Assembly (NCBI RefSeq): GCF_002706425.1
Contig: NZ_CP017713.1
Span: 2,418,001-2,482,000, forward strand
Source of the DNA: Loigolactobacillus coryniformis subsp. coryniformis KCTC 3167 = DSM 20001
Lineage (GTDB): Bacteria; Bacillota; Bacilli; Lactobacillales; Lactobacillaceae
Length of the DNA: 64,000 bases
Direction of reading: 5' to 3'
The position numbers were made by a program, and so were the translations under genes. The notes beneath the pieces were generated by a model. The model was not told the DNA's origin. It saw only the letters and a list, made by a program, of their open reading frames with translations, and did no database searches. This document shows, in pieces, positions 53,441 through 62,341 of the stretch. Within the stretch, counting starts at the first letter, position 1; each line of letters starts with the position of its first letter.

Positions 53441-55005
53441 CTAAAGGTTGAAAGTATCAAAATAGACCGTAACCATTGATGTCAAAAGGTTATGGCACGA
53501 TATATTACTAGTTTCCACTTCATTGAGCATTACCGAGTAGCCTGGCCAGGCTATTCGGTAATGCTTTTATAAATTCGTCAAAAATAATAGTTAATGTTTC
53601 AACCGCCATGTCGAGTTTTTCACCTAGACCAGTAATTGTTTGTATCAGCCAATTCAACGCACTTACTAACTTAATATCAGGCAACGGTCGTCCATAATCG
53701 AAGAATAAGTCACCCAGCGTCCTGTCGTCCGTATTTTCACGTTGCACCAATGCAAGGACGTCATAGCTTAACATGACCATTGCTAGGTGACCGCAAAGCC
53801 CATCATAGCTTTGGACTTGAGTCTGATCAAATTGCAGGTATTGTTTAGCGACTTTAAAATAACATTCGATCTGCCAACGCCGACCGTACATCTGAATGAT
53901 TGCTTCTGGTCTTAGGTCAGTCATTGTGGTCGCCAACACAAGATATTGATCAGCCTGGCCACGTTTGGTTACGAAGACTAACTTCATTGGGATTTTTTCG
54001 CCATCAACTTCAAATGTGACGATTGGACTGTATAGATAGCTATCCTTAATTGGCCATTTACTGCGCCGTAAGTTAGTGTATAAAGTCTTAATATCCATTT
54101 CTCGGCCACGATAACGAAAATAGACTTTTTTAGTTTTTTTCAACATACCAATCCCATGACAATGACGTTTTAGCAATGCCGCAAACATACGCGGTGATGC
54201 ATACCAGCTATCGAATAAGACGTACTTGGCCTTGATGCCGGATTTGATTGCATCATCTACTAATTCTAAAGCGACATCGGTCATTTTACGGGTTGCCTGT
54301 GTACGTCGTTTCGCGGCCAGTGATCGTTGATCACTGGACTTAAGGTGCCCAAACCGATTTTTGGCGTGGCTTGATGACATCAAGGCAAAGTTCAGCGGTA
54401 AAAAAGTATTGCCGTCACTCCAGCCTAAAGTTAGTGTCCTAAAGCCTTTAAAATACTGCTGTTTGTCGTGGTCAAAACACGAGCTAATAATTCGGTTTTG
54501 CGTGAAAATTCACGTTTAAACAATGAATCATCAATGATCAAGGCTTGTCGCCGTCTTGGATCGGTAAAATGTTGCACGTATTGGATCAAATGGATCGCTA
54601 ATAGCTGAACCAGCCGTTGCCAATTAATATGTGGATCATTTAGACAATTGCGAACAGTTCGTTTTGAAAAATCGTTAGCCTTTTCTGCTCTAAAAATGGA
54701 GTAGCGATTAAAGATGGTGGTCAATAACCATTCAAATAAGCGTTCAGTTTTAATACCGCGCGATTTATGGATATTGACACGACGCAAAATAGCGGAGAGA
54801 TGGACCAATTTTGAAAAATGAGCAAAAGAATGATGAATATCAGTGTCATTGTATTGTATAGTAGACATAGGCATGAAACTCCTCTGTATGGTTTTTGTTT
54901 AGACGCTTTAAGTATACAGATGTGAATGGTTTCATGTCTATTTTTGTAGCAAAAAAGTCCTAACAGATCAGGGCTTAAGTGGAAATATTAACTTTCAACC
55001 TTTAG
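53441..55005 (-). mobile_element. IS4-family insertion sequence, copy 2 (1565 bp) with 7-bp target duplication
   Basis: Same length and ends as the element at 13711-15275 and the same sequence wherever I compared it, in the opposite orientation. ATAATAA lies directly outside both ends (53434-53440 and 55006-55012). The targets ATAATAT and ATAATAA suggest site preference. It lies in the space between rhaB and the divergent AraC-type regulator. Confidence 0.93.
53520..54874 (-). CDS. IS4-family transposase copy 2, same two-frame structure as copy 1
   Basis: The first frame 54874-54431 and the second frame (to 53520) translate identically to those of 13842-15196, with the DDE Asp in ALIIDDSLFKR and YGRRWQIECYFKVAKQ. 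The same frame break occurs, with the zero-frame TTTAAAG at 54452-54446. Two independent insertions with the same break show that it predates transposition. Confidence 0.85.
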
Positions 55006-55259
55006 ATAATAAATAGTACTAAAATTACTTAGAAATTAGCTCTGTGCGACTGACTTATACTCTATAAAATAACAATCACTTAATTATTGCAGTTGAACAG
55101 CAACTTAATTCAGTTATAATAATTTATGTATGCGGATTCTTTTGATCAAAAAGAAGAACGGACAGAGAACAAACCTATTGGTGAAATTAGCATTAATATT
55201 TATGCTCGTTCTAATACATAAATATAAAAATTTCACTTAAAACTTATTGGGAGGGCGCT

Positions 55260-55998
55260 ATGGACATAAAAATCTTTAAATCATTACAAGCATTGTCAGC
55301 CGTTGAACTTGAGCAGCAGCAAAATCACTATGTCAGCGACGATATTCCACCAGCTGCAATCGATTTAAAGGCAAGTCATGAATATAAGGTTCCGGTCATC
55401 AATAATGATTATTTTTTCAGAAATTGCAGTGTTGCTATTCGTAAACATAATCGCTTTGCACCTTATCCAGTACACACGCATCAATTTTTTGAGATCAACT
55501 ATATGCTTCGCGGACATGCAACAGAGTATGTTAATGATCATAAAGTTGTATTGAACGAAGGGGATGTTTTGTTATTAGATATTGGTAGCCAACATCGAAT
55601 TGATGCACTTGGCACAAACGATTTACTGATAAATGTGCTCTTTCGTGATCGCAATATCTCTTTAGATCTAATTTCTCAGATTCAAGCAGCTAAAAGTGTT
55701 CTCTATGACTTTCTAATTAACAATATGGCTACCAACCCTAAGAAGGGACAATATATTCTTTTTAAAAATTTTGGTAGCGGCAACAATGAGATTCAAGCCA
55801 CATTTGATGCCTTGATTACCGAGTATTATCATCAACGTGATTTTGCCGATACGATTATCAAATCACAGTTAACAATTTTAATTGCTCAACTCGTACGTAA
55901 TAATCGTATCCCAGTAACTACTACATCTCCTACTCAGAAGCTTGCAATAGACCTATTAGATGAAATTAGACAACATTATCAGGAAATTAGTTTAGAGG
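55260..55998 (+). pseudogene. AraC-family regulator of the rha genes, 5' part, split by IS21
   Basis: The 246 codons before the insertion form a cupin-type ligand-binding domain: FAPYPVHTHQFFEINYMLRG (~72-91) and VLNEGDVLLLDIGSQH are typical of AraC N-domains. GGGAGGGCGCT precedes the ATG. The frame continues as QEISLE and then enters IS21 sequence, ending after four foreign residues. Precise removal of 55999-58135 and one AGAGG copy joins it in frame to 58141, giving QEISLEALSNKYSYNKNYLS. Divergent from rhaB, so it probably activated rhaBMAD in response to rhamnose. Now inactive unless the IS leaves. Confidence 0.85.
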
Positions 55999-56058
55999 TG
56001 TCAAGGGCGGCGTAAAAATGTAGGTTTATGGCGGTTAAAAAATGTAGGTTTGTGGCGG

Positions 56059-56805
56059 TCAATCGGCTCCCTTAATTCGATAAGATTTACCGGTGATTTT
56101 AATTACGTAGGCATGATGAACCAACCGATCTAGAATAGCGGCAGTAACAGTCGGATTTTGAAAAGTTTCGACCCAGTTTGAGAGGTCGCTATTACTTGTA
56201 ATAATGGTTGAATGCCGCTCATACCGTGCATTGATCAATTGAAACAAAAGATTGGCTTCATCATGATTGATCGGTAAATAACCGATCTCATCAATGATCA
56301 ATAGCTCGTAGCGGGCATAACGACTAATGTTACGGTCTAACGTCCCTTTAGCATCAGCTGCCCGTAAATGCGCCAATAGTTCATGACAGTTGATAAAAAA
56401 AGCTCGTTTACCCTGATGACAAGCCTCAATACCGATACCAATCGCTAGATGCGTTTTCCCCACACCAGGACTACCAATGAAAATCAGATTCTTGTGTTGT
56501 TCGAGAAAGGCTAAGTCTTGAAAGCCTAAGATTTCTTGCTTATTAATACTGGGTTGAAAATTAAAATCAAAGGCGCTCAGGGCCTTCGCCTGAGGAAAAC
56601 GGGCCCGTTTGATGATTCGTGCTATTTGTTGGCTTTGTGTCCAGGCCAATTCAGTGTTCGTCAGCTCAAGCATGGCATCGGTAAATGAAAGCTGTTGCCC
56701 GTTGATCTGATCAATATATTCCGGCAAATAGGCGTGCATCTTACTTAATCCTAGAACATCGAGATTATTGAGTAACGCTTGGAATTTAGTTGTTGTTTGT
56801 CGCAT
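56059..56805 (-). CDS. istB: IS21 helper ATPase IstB
   Basis: A 248-residue AAA+ ATPase of the DnaC family that helps IstA choose and attack a target. LIFIGSPGVGKTHLAIGIG is Walker A (~95-113) and LLIIDEIGYLPIN Walker B. GAGGTGTAAC before the ATG at 56805, which lies two bases after the istA stop, gives coupled translation; an upstream in-frame ATG at 56826 is less well placed. Intact. Confidence 0.94.
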   Translation of the reverse strand: MRQTTTKFQALLNNLDVLGLSKMHAYLPEYIDQINGQQLSFTDAMLELTNTELAWTQSQQIARIIKRARFPQAKALSAFDFNFQPSINKQEILGFQDLAFLEQHKNLIFIGSPGVGKTHLAIGIGIEACHQGKRAFFINCHELLAHLRAADAKGTLDRNISRYARYELLIIDEIGYLPINHDEANLLFQLINARYERHSTIITSNSDLSNWVETFQNPTVTAAILDRLVHHAYVIKITGKSYRIKGAD

Positions 56806-56806
56806 G

Positions 56807-58030
56807 TTACACCTCGTCATAGGCACTCATATGGGCCGCAATATAAGCTTTGATGTCCGTCTCACTACGTCCCTTAAGTAGATCTGAACCAAGAATATTG
56901 ATCTGGTCATCCTCGTTGTAATTAAATTGCTGGGTTGTAATATCGTGCGCGCGAATCAATTCTCCGTTATAATAAATTTGGATGTGATGTTCATCATTAG
57001 ACAGTTCAATATTGACTGTCCGTCCGATATACCGTGGATCCACGGAGTATTTGCATTTGCGAAAGATAACCATTGATTCCTTCGACACGACACGGGTAAT
57101 GTCTTCTTCGAAGAAGGGTTTAAGTAGGTCATCTGGTAGCTGGTGCAGGTACTCTTTTTCTTCGGCCAGCCACTTATCTTGTGGGATTTCGTTGGTAGCC
57201 TGTGAGACCTCATGATTAAGTTCATCGCAGAGATTGTCAACTAAGTTAATCAACTCAACCCCATCACAGAACTCATAATTGTAGGGGCGTAGACGTTCAA
57301 CGGTGCGAGCTAATGCTTCAACTGAGCCTTTAGTTTGTGGTCTAAAAGCGCGACAAGCGATGGGTTTATAGCCTGCGTCCTGACTAAACTGACGAAAACG
57401 TTCATTGAAAACGGGGTGACCAAAGTTTGATTTTGAATGGTCAACGACTTGCTTCATGTTATCGAACCAGATCTCAGTTGGTACGCCGCCGGTGTGCCAA
57501 AAAGCGTCATCAAGGCAATTAAATAAAGTATCTTGGCTGCGTTCGAAAATCAAAGTCAAATATTTTAATTTTGAGTAAGGTAAGACATATAGAAAAATAT
57601 TAAAATGATAGGGCTTATTTTCCTTGTTGTAAAGCGTCATCTCCTCTTTCCAATCAACTTGGGCTGAAAGACCAGCAGTGTGTTCAACTCGGATCGTTGC
57701 TTTGTGCGTTCGCGCTTTACGAATAGAGGCACAATAGGTTTTAACGATCGTATATTGACCCTGAAAACCTTTCTTCTGAATGAACTTAAAAATCGCCATG
57801 GCTGAACAGTTCAGTTCAAGTTTGGCCTTGATAACATCACGATAGGGATCAAGCAGGCTAGGGCGTTGCTTTTTCTGTTTCTGTGGCTTGGCGTCACCTT
57901 CCTTTACTTCTTGATAAGCTTTCTTGGCAGTGCGATAGTCAACGTCATATTGTCTGCTTAAAGCGGCATAATTGGGTTCGATATCATTATCCACGTAACG
58001 TTTCACTCCTTCTCTAATGTCGTGTCTCAC
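56807..58030 (-). CDS. istA: IS21 transposase IstA
   Basis: A 407-residue DDE transposase. The N-terminal HTH (VKRYVDNDIEPNYAALSRQY, DVDYRTAKKAY) precedes an rve-type core with AQVDWKEEMTLYNKE (Asp), EIWFDNMKQVVDHSK (Asp) and RPQTKGSVEALARTVERL (Glu). The C-terminal region (VSKESMVIFRKCKYSVDPRY) matches Mu-type C domains of IstA. GTG start with GGGGAGG upstream. Frame intact, hence possibly active. Confidence 0.93.
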   Translation of the reverse strand: MRHDIREGVKRYVDNDIEPNYAALSRQYDVDYRTAKKAYQEVKEGDAKPQKQKKQRPSLLDPYRDVIKAKLELNCSAMAIFKFIQKKGFQGQYTIVKTYCASIRKARTHKATIRVEHTAGLSAQVDWKEEMTLYNKENKPYHFNIFLYVLPYSKLKYLTLIFERSQDTLFNCLDDAFWHTGGVPTEIWFDNMKQVVDHSKSNFGHPVFNERFRQFSQDAGYKPIACRAFRPQTKGSVEALARTVERLRPYNYEFCDGVELINLVDNLCDELNHEVSQATNEIPQDKWLAEEKEYLHQLPDDLLKPFFEEDITRVVSKESMVIFRKCKYSVDPRYIGRTVNIELSNDEHHIQIYYNGELIRAHDITTQQFNYNEDDQINILGSDLLKGRSETDIKAYIAAHMSAYDEV

Positions 58031-58135
58031 ATCATTAACCTCCCCGATTAAGATGTGATTAATGGTATCAAAAAATGTAGGAAAACCGACAATTTCTCAC
58101 CGCCCTTTTCCTACATTTTATAACCGCCGTTTACA

Positions 58136-58415
58136 AGAGGCGCTTTCTAATAAATATTCATACAATAAGAACTACCTTAGTAATCTATTCCATAAAGTAG
58201 TTGGTAAAACCTTTAGCGAGGCACTAACAGAAGAACGACTGATTCATGCTCGAGAATCAATTCAGCACACAGCACGTCCAATCACAGTAATATGCCATGA
58301 AGTAGGCTTTTCAAACAAAAGTTTCTTTTATCATAAATACGCTGAAAAATTTGGGTGCACGCCTAAAGAAGACCGTCAACTAGGTAAACAGCAATTTTTA
58401 ACCGCTAGTTTATAA
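58136..58415 (+). pseudogene. AraC-family regulator, 3' part (DNA-binding domain) after IS21
   Basis: After the AGAGG duplication the frame reads ALSNKYSYNKNYLSNLFHKV, VGKTFSEALTEERLIHARES, IQHTARPITVICHEVGFSNK, SFFYHKYAEKFGCTPKEDRQ, a standard pair of AraC helix-turn-helix motifs. It continues the gene started at 55260. On its own it has no ribosome site, and an open frame reaching into the IS (from 58062) is an artefact of the insertion. Confidence 0.88.
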
Positions 58416-58541
58416 TTGAAATCTGTAAATATGCCTCTTTTAAAAATAATAAAGCCACTAATTCCCGCTGGCACTAGCTAGTTACTAGGTATTTCGTGTA
58501 ATAGAATACTAAAAAAGTAGGAACAAATATTTACCACTTAT

Positions 58542-58578
58542 TGAAAGCGCTTGATAAGGTTAAAATATGTGAAATAAT
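58542..58578 (+). promoter_or_regulatory. Upstream regulatory stretch of the first alcohol dehydrogenase
   Basis: TGAAAGCGCTTGAT (58542-58555) has the left half of a cre box (11 of 14). AATATGTGAAATAAT (58564-58578) recurs exactly before the second adh at 62285-62299, though the order of the two motifs is reversed there. TGTGAAATA resembles half of a Rex redox-repressor site. Confidence 0.45.
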
Positions 58579-58671
58579 AAACATTGTAAAAGCATTGTTT
58601 AAAGTCATTTTGATCAGTAAATTTTGATTTCAAAACTTTCCACTATCGTGGAGTAATAGGAGTGTTCATTT

Positions 58672-59793
58672 ATGAAAATTAAAGCAGCAGTTGTTGCCGA
58701 ACAAGGCGCAGACTTTAAATTAAAAGATGATATTGAACTAGCAGAAATGCAAGCTGATGATATCCAAGTCCACATGGTAGCCAGCGGTGTCTGTCATTCC
58801 GACGAAGCTTTGCGCAAAGGTGACGCCACGATCGCTTATCCCATTGTGCTAGGCCATGAAGGCGCTGGGATCGTGGAAAAAGTTGGATCGCACGTTCAAA
58901 ACTTCAAACCTGGCGATCACGTTGTTTTATCTTTCTATGCTTGTGGTAATTGTGAAAACTGCCTCAAAGGGGTACCAACACAATGCTTGCATTACGCAGA
59001 TAACAACTTATCTGGCGTTCGTCCAGATGGTACCGCTCACTTTACTGAAAATGGTGAACAGGTCGCTGATATGTTCGATCAATCATCATTCACCACAACA
59101 ACCGTCGTGCGTGAACGTAACGCCGTCAAAGTTCCTGACGACTTAGACTTACGTAAATTAGGACCTTTAGGTTGTGGTTACGTCACTGGTAGTGGTACTG
59201 TCTTGAACACCTTACAACCACGTCCTGGTGACACAATTGCCGTCTTCGGGACCGGCGCTGTCGGTTTAGCTGCCATGATGGCGGGTAAGATCTCTGGCTG
59301 TATCAAAGTTATCGCCGTTGATATCGTGGACGAACGTTTAGCTTTAGCCAAAGAATTAGGTGCAACTGACACGATCAATAGTAAAAATGAAGATCCCGTA
59401 GCTGCGATCAAAGCCTTAACTAACGGCCGTGGTGTTAACTTTGCCGTTGATACTACTGGCGTTACCCAAGTTATGGAATCCTCGATCAAAGCTCTAGCGC
59501 AAGGTGGCGTTTCCGCTTGTATCGCCGTCACGGCTCACCACATTGATCTTGATACCTGGAATGACCTTTGTGTTGACGACAAATCAGTGATCGGCGTTAA
59601 CATGGGTGATTCAATTCCACAAATTGATATTCCTCGCTTGATTGAATTCTACCGTCAAGGGATGTTTGATTTTGACAAGACTGAGAAATTTTATAGTTTT
59701 GATCAGATCAATGAAGCTAACGCTGACTCGATCAGTGGTAAGACGATCAAACCCGTATTGGTGATCGATCCTGAATACCAACCTGGGAAATAA
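58672..59793 (+). CDS. Zinc-dependent alcohol dehydrogenase, first copy
   Basis: A 373-residue MDR enzyme, NAD-dependent by its GTGAVGLAAM Rossmann loop and acidic VDIVDE. Catalytic zinc ligands Cys (SGVCHSDEA, ~39), His (LGHEGAG, ~61) and Cys (LGPLGCGYVTG); structural zinc cysteines in YACGNCENCLKGVPTQC (four Cys, ~94-108). Sequence resembles long-chain or aryl alcohol dehydrogenases (XylB/AdhC-like). ATG after AATAGGAGTG. 357 of 373 residues match the copy at 62342-63463. It reduces aldehydes or oxidises alcohols; substrate not defined. Confidence 0.92.
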   Translation: MKIKAAVVAEQGADFKLKDDIELAEMQADDIQVHMVASGVCHSDEALRKGDATIAYPIVLGHEGAGIVEKVGSHVQNFKPGDHVVLSFYACGNCENCLKGVPTQCLHYADNNLSGVRPDGTAHFTENGEQVADMFDQSSFTTTTVVRERNAVKVPDDLDLRKLGPLGCGYVTGSGTVLNTLQPRPGDTIAVFGTGAVGLAAMMAGKISGCIKVIAVDIVDERLALAKELGATDTINSKNEDPVAAIKALTNGRGVNFAVDTTGVTQVMESSIKALAQGGVSACIAVTAHHIDLDTWNDLCVDDKSVIGVNMGDSIPQIDIPRLIEFYRQGMFDFDKTEKFYSFDQINEANADSISGKTIKPVLVIDPEYQPGK

Positions 59794-59800
59794 ACTTTTT

Positions 59801-59853
59801 AATATAAAAATGCTCAAGTTACCAATGGTATGTAACTTGAGCATTTTTATATT
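59801..59853 (+). terminator. Strong Rho-independent terminator of the first adh
   Basis: AATATAAAAATGCTCAAGTT, AC pairs perfectly with GT, AACTTGAGCATTTTTATATT across a 9-nt loop. Confidence 0.93.
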
Positions 59854-60035
59854 GACGCGCTTATTGATAGAATCCTTTAATCTTCGTTATCAAAGAGAGG
59901 ATTTGAAGAAAAACAATATAGCAACAGCGTAAATAATAACGATTACTCAATTATCGTTCACATCAGTACTCTCATCTAATTTCATAGCAATCTTTAACCT
60001 CTTAACATAAGCCTGAATTATTCACCATAAGTTCT

Positions 60036-60085
60036 CCAAGTACAGTGTCACCCCGTTATCATGGGCGGTACTGTGTTTTTTATTT
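60036..60085 (+). terminator. Probable terminator before the IS1380 element
   Basis: ACAGT and CCCC arms (60036-60048) face GGGC and ACTGT (60061-60073), followed by T6ATTTTT. It may belong to a lost gene; the remainder of 59854-60120 shows no ORF. Confidence 0.5.
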
Positions 60086-60176
60086 TTCACCTTTTTAGTG
60101 CAGAAAAAGAACCTCCGATTTGGTATAGTTGATTCACCACAAGTCAGCTATCCACCAAAAGAAAGAGGTCCTTCTC

Positions 60177-61487
60177 ATGGCAACTTTACCGGAAAAACGA
60201 GTTAATTTCAATCCTAAATTACATATTTCGCACACTGGTGGTGAACTTTCCACTGATGCTGGGCTAGTGTTGGTCAAAGAATTAATGGCGCAACTCAATT
60301 TCACGACCTTAGCGTATCAATTAGTCCATTTTGATGACCAGCGCCATTACGCTCGTTACAGCAACGTTAGTCTACTAGAACAGGTCGTGCTGCAGTTGAT
60401 CGCCGGTTACCCGGCCGATCTAGCTGCCACCAGTTTGCGCAATGACCCCACATTTAAATTACTATTGGCACAACCGCAATTGGCCTCACAACCGTCATTA
60501 TCCCGTTTTTGGCAACGCTGTGACGAGCAGACCATCACCTCATTACAAACGTTGAATCAAGCATTGCTTGACCAAGCGTGGACTGGCGCCAAGCAACAAC
60601 AGCTGATCCTCGATATTGACTCGACTCACGCCGATACTCATGGTCATCAGGAAAAAACGGCCTTTAATGCGCATTACGGTACCACGGGTTACCATCCGCT
60701 GGTCGCTTTTGACGGGCAAACGGGCCACTGTTTAAAGGCTCAATTGCGCCCAGGTAATGTTTATACCAGTACGGATATTGCCCCCTTTATCACACCACTA
60801 CTACAGCACTATCATCAAGTCAAACCGAACGCTGATATCTTGGTCCGCGGGGATAGTGGCTTTGCGACTCCAGAATTATACGAAACTTGTGAAGCCAACG
60901 ACACTTTTTACTTGATCCGCCTGAAAGCCAATCGGCGGCTGAACCAACTGGCTGAACGTTTTGTTCAGATCAGTGATGAGCAGAATTGGACTGAGACCGA
61001 GGTCCATTATTATCGCGCGTCTTATCAAGCCCGATCATGGCCTAAGCCGCGCCAGATCTATATTAAATCAACTCGACCAGCTGGTGAATTGTTATTTCAA
61101 CATGAATACCTTGTGTCCAATTTAACGAGTTTTGTCGCCGAAGATGCGTTTCAAGCCTATCATCAACGGGGCCAAATGGAAAATTATATCAAGGAAGCCA
61201 AGGCTGGCTTTTACCTGGATAAAATGACTAGCTCGCAATTTATACCAAATTATGCCCGCATGATGCTCAGTGTCCTCGCTTATAATTTAGTCAGCTTGAT
61301 GCGCCAATTGTTGCCTGTACAACATCAGCGATTACAGGTTACAACCTTGCGCTTATGGCTGTTTAAAGTAGCGGGTAAGCTGGTGACCAGCGGCCGGCAA
61401 CTTTATCTAAAATTAAGCCGCCACCACGTCTATCAGGATTTGTTTTATCAACTGTTAGCTCGAATCCAAGCGCTACAGTGGGGCTAA
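60177..61487 (+). CDS. IS1380-family transposase
   Basis: A 436-residue DDE transposase. VNFNPKLHISHTGGELSTDA, GLVLVKEL near the start is typical of IS1380. Catalytic residues: LILDIDSTHADTHGHQEKTA (Asp), ILVRGDSGFATPELYETCEA (Asp) and RGQMENYIKEAKAGFYLDKM (Glu) in the DDE_Tnp_1 group. The ATG at 60177 follows AGAGGTCC; the frame extends upstream without ribosome site. The left end is close to 60091 (TTTTTAGTGCAGAAAAAGAA), the right end probably near 61700 but not fixed. The frame is intact, so it may be active. Confidence 0.92.
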   Translation: MATLPEKRVNFNPKLHISHTGGELSTDAGLVLVKELMAQLNFTTLAYQLVHFDDQRHYARYSNVSLLEQVVLQLIAGYPADLAATSLRNDPTFKLLLAQPQLASQPSLSRFWQRCDEQTITSLQTLNQALLDQAWTGAKQQQLILDIDSTHADTHGHQEKTAFNAHYGTTGYHPLVAFDGQTGHCLKAQLRPGNVYTSTDIAPFITPLLQHYHQVKPNADILVRGDSGFATPELYETCEANDTFYLIRLKANRRLNQLAERFVQISDEQNWTETEVHYYRASYQARSWPKPRQIYIKSTRPAGELLFQHEYLVSNLTSFVAEDAFQAYHQRGQMENYIKEAKAGFYLDKMTSSQFIPNYARMMLSVLAYNLVSLMRQLLPVQHQRLQVTTLRLWLFKVAGKLVTSGRQLYLKLSRHHVYQDLFYQLLARIQALQWG

Positions 61488-61840
61488 ACTGGTGCAATAA
61501 ATCAAAAAAAGTCGGTTCGGCCAAGGGGCAAGTATGCTCAAAATTGAGGATCAAAAATTTATCCAGCCCCATAATTTGGTAGCCTTTAGCAAAAACAGTA
61601 CATCTTGGTTTGACTACACCATAGCAGCACGAGAATTGGTCCAAAATTGTGCGGTATGCCGATATTAAACCTCGTATGAATAATTCGGGATTTATATAAA
61701 CAATGAGTAAAAGCCGCTTCTCATTCTGTTAGCCCTCAATAACAGCTATGAGAGTCATATAAAACTCACCTAAACTCGCTTAAAAGATATTCCAAATTAG
61801 AAATTTTTTTCTAGCCAAGACCTATAAAAACTCTAAATCA

Positions 61841-61985
61841 CCTCTTTTCAGACACAAAAAGAACCTCCATTCTGCTATAGTTAAATCTTTAAACGTAACT
61901 ATCAAGTTCACAGAAAGGAGGTTCTCTCTACGGCAACCTTATCGGAAATAAGATTGAATTTCAACTTAAATGCCGGTATCTTCAC
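61841..61985 (+). mobile_element. Remnant of an IS1380-family 5' end
   Basis: CACCTCTTTTCAGACACAAA, AAGAACCTCC...TATAGTT resembles the left end of the element at 60090 (CACCTTTTTAGTGCAGAAAA, AGAACCTCC...TATAGTT). AGAAAGGAGGTTCTCTCTAC, GGCAACCTTATCGG mirrors AGAAAGAGGTCCTTCTCATG, GCAACTTTACCGG; the start ATG has become ACG. Homology ends near 61985 after TTGAATTTCAACTTAAA, leaving about 145 bp. Confidence 0.75.
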
Positions 61986-62284
61986 AAAGGTAAATCTTAA
62001 CGTTGCATTTTTTGAATATAGCTTAACATCCCTGGATTAAGCAACTTACAGATTAAACTTATTAGATGTTCCAGAGAATAGCTGATAGAACATGGAAAAT
62101 CATTTGTTGCTACACCATGTTTTCATACAAATAGACTCATTGATCATTCAACATGTAAATATGATACTAAATAATTATTGTAGTTTGCAATTATTTCATG
62201 AAGCTTTATACATAATAACGTTTATAGACGATCATATTCTCATCAATTATTTTTATTTGCATTTAAGCAATTGCAAAAGAAAAA

Positions 62285-62319
62285 AATATGTGAAATAATT
62301 ACCAATGAAAGCGATTCAC
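62285..62319 (+). promoter_or_regulatory. Upstream regulatory stretch of the second alcohol dehydrogenase
   Basis: AATATGTGAAATAAT (62285-62299) is identical to 58564-58578 upstream of the first adh. TGAAAGCGATTCAC (62306-62319) is a cre-like half-site. A ribosome site AAGGAG follows at 62328. Confidence 0.45.
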
Positions 62320-62341
62320 GAATATTAAGGAGTGATTTAGA

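Larger units (their letters stand above)
55999..58135 (-). mobile_element. IS21-family insertion sequence (2137 bp) with 5-bp target duplication
   Basis: Ends are TGTCAAGGGCGGCG-TAAAA on the left and, reversed on the right, TGTAAACGGCGGTTATAAAA, both followed by ATGTAGG. AGAGG lies directly outside each end (55994-55998, 58136-58140). Subterminal repeats of AAAATGTAGG...GGCGGT occur twice on each side, as in other IS21 elements where IstA binds. It encodes istA and istB on the minus strand and interrupts an AraC-type regulator. Confidence 0.95.
61488..62341. other. 854-nt gene-poor region between the IS1380 gene and the second adh
   Basis: 61488-61700 probably is the right part of the IS1380 element (GCGGTATGCCGATATTAAAC, CTCGTATGAATAATTC). 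61841-61985 is a remnant of a second IS1380. 62092-62298 has an open frame, but its Ile/Leu/His/Asn composition and lack of ribosome site argue against a gene. The last 60 nt contain the adh regulatory motifs. Nothing else recognised. Confidence 0.5.

Noticed and set aside
62092-62298. 68-codon open frame rich in Ile, Leu, His and Asn
   Set aside because: No ribosome site, unusual composition and AT-rich noncoding character; it also overlaps the adh regulatory stretch.
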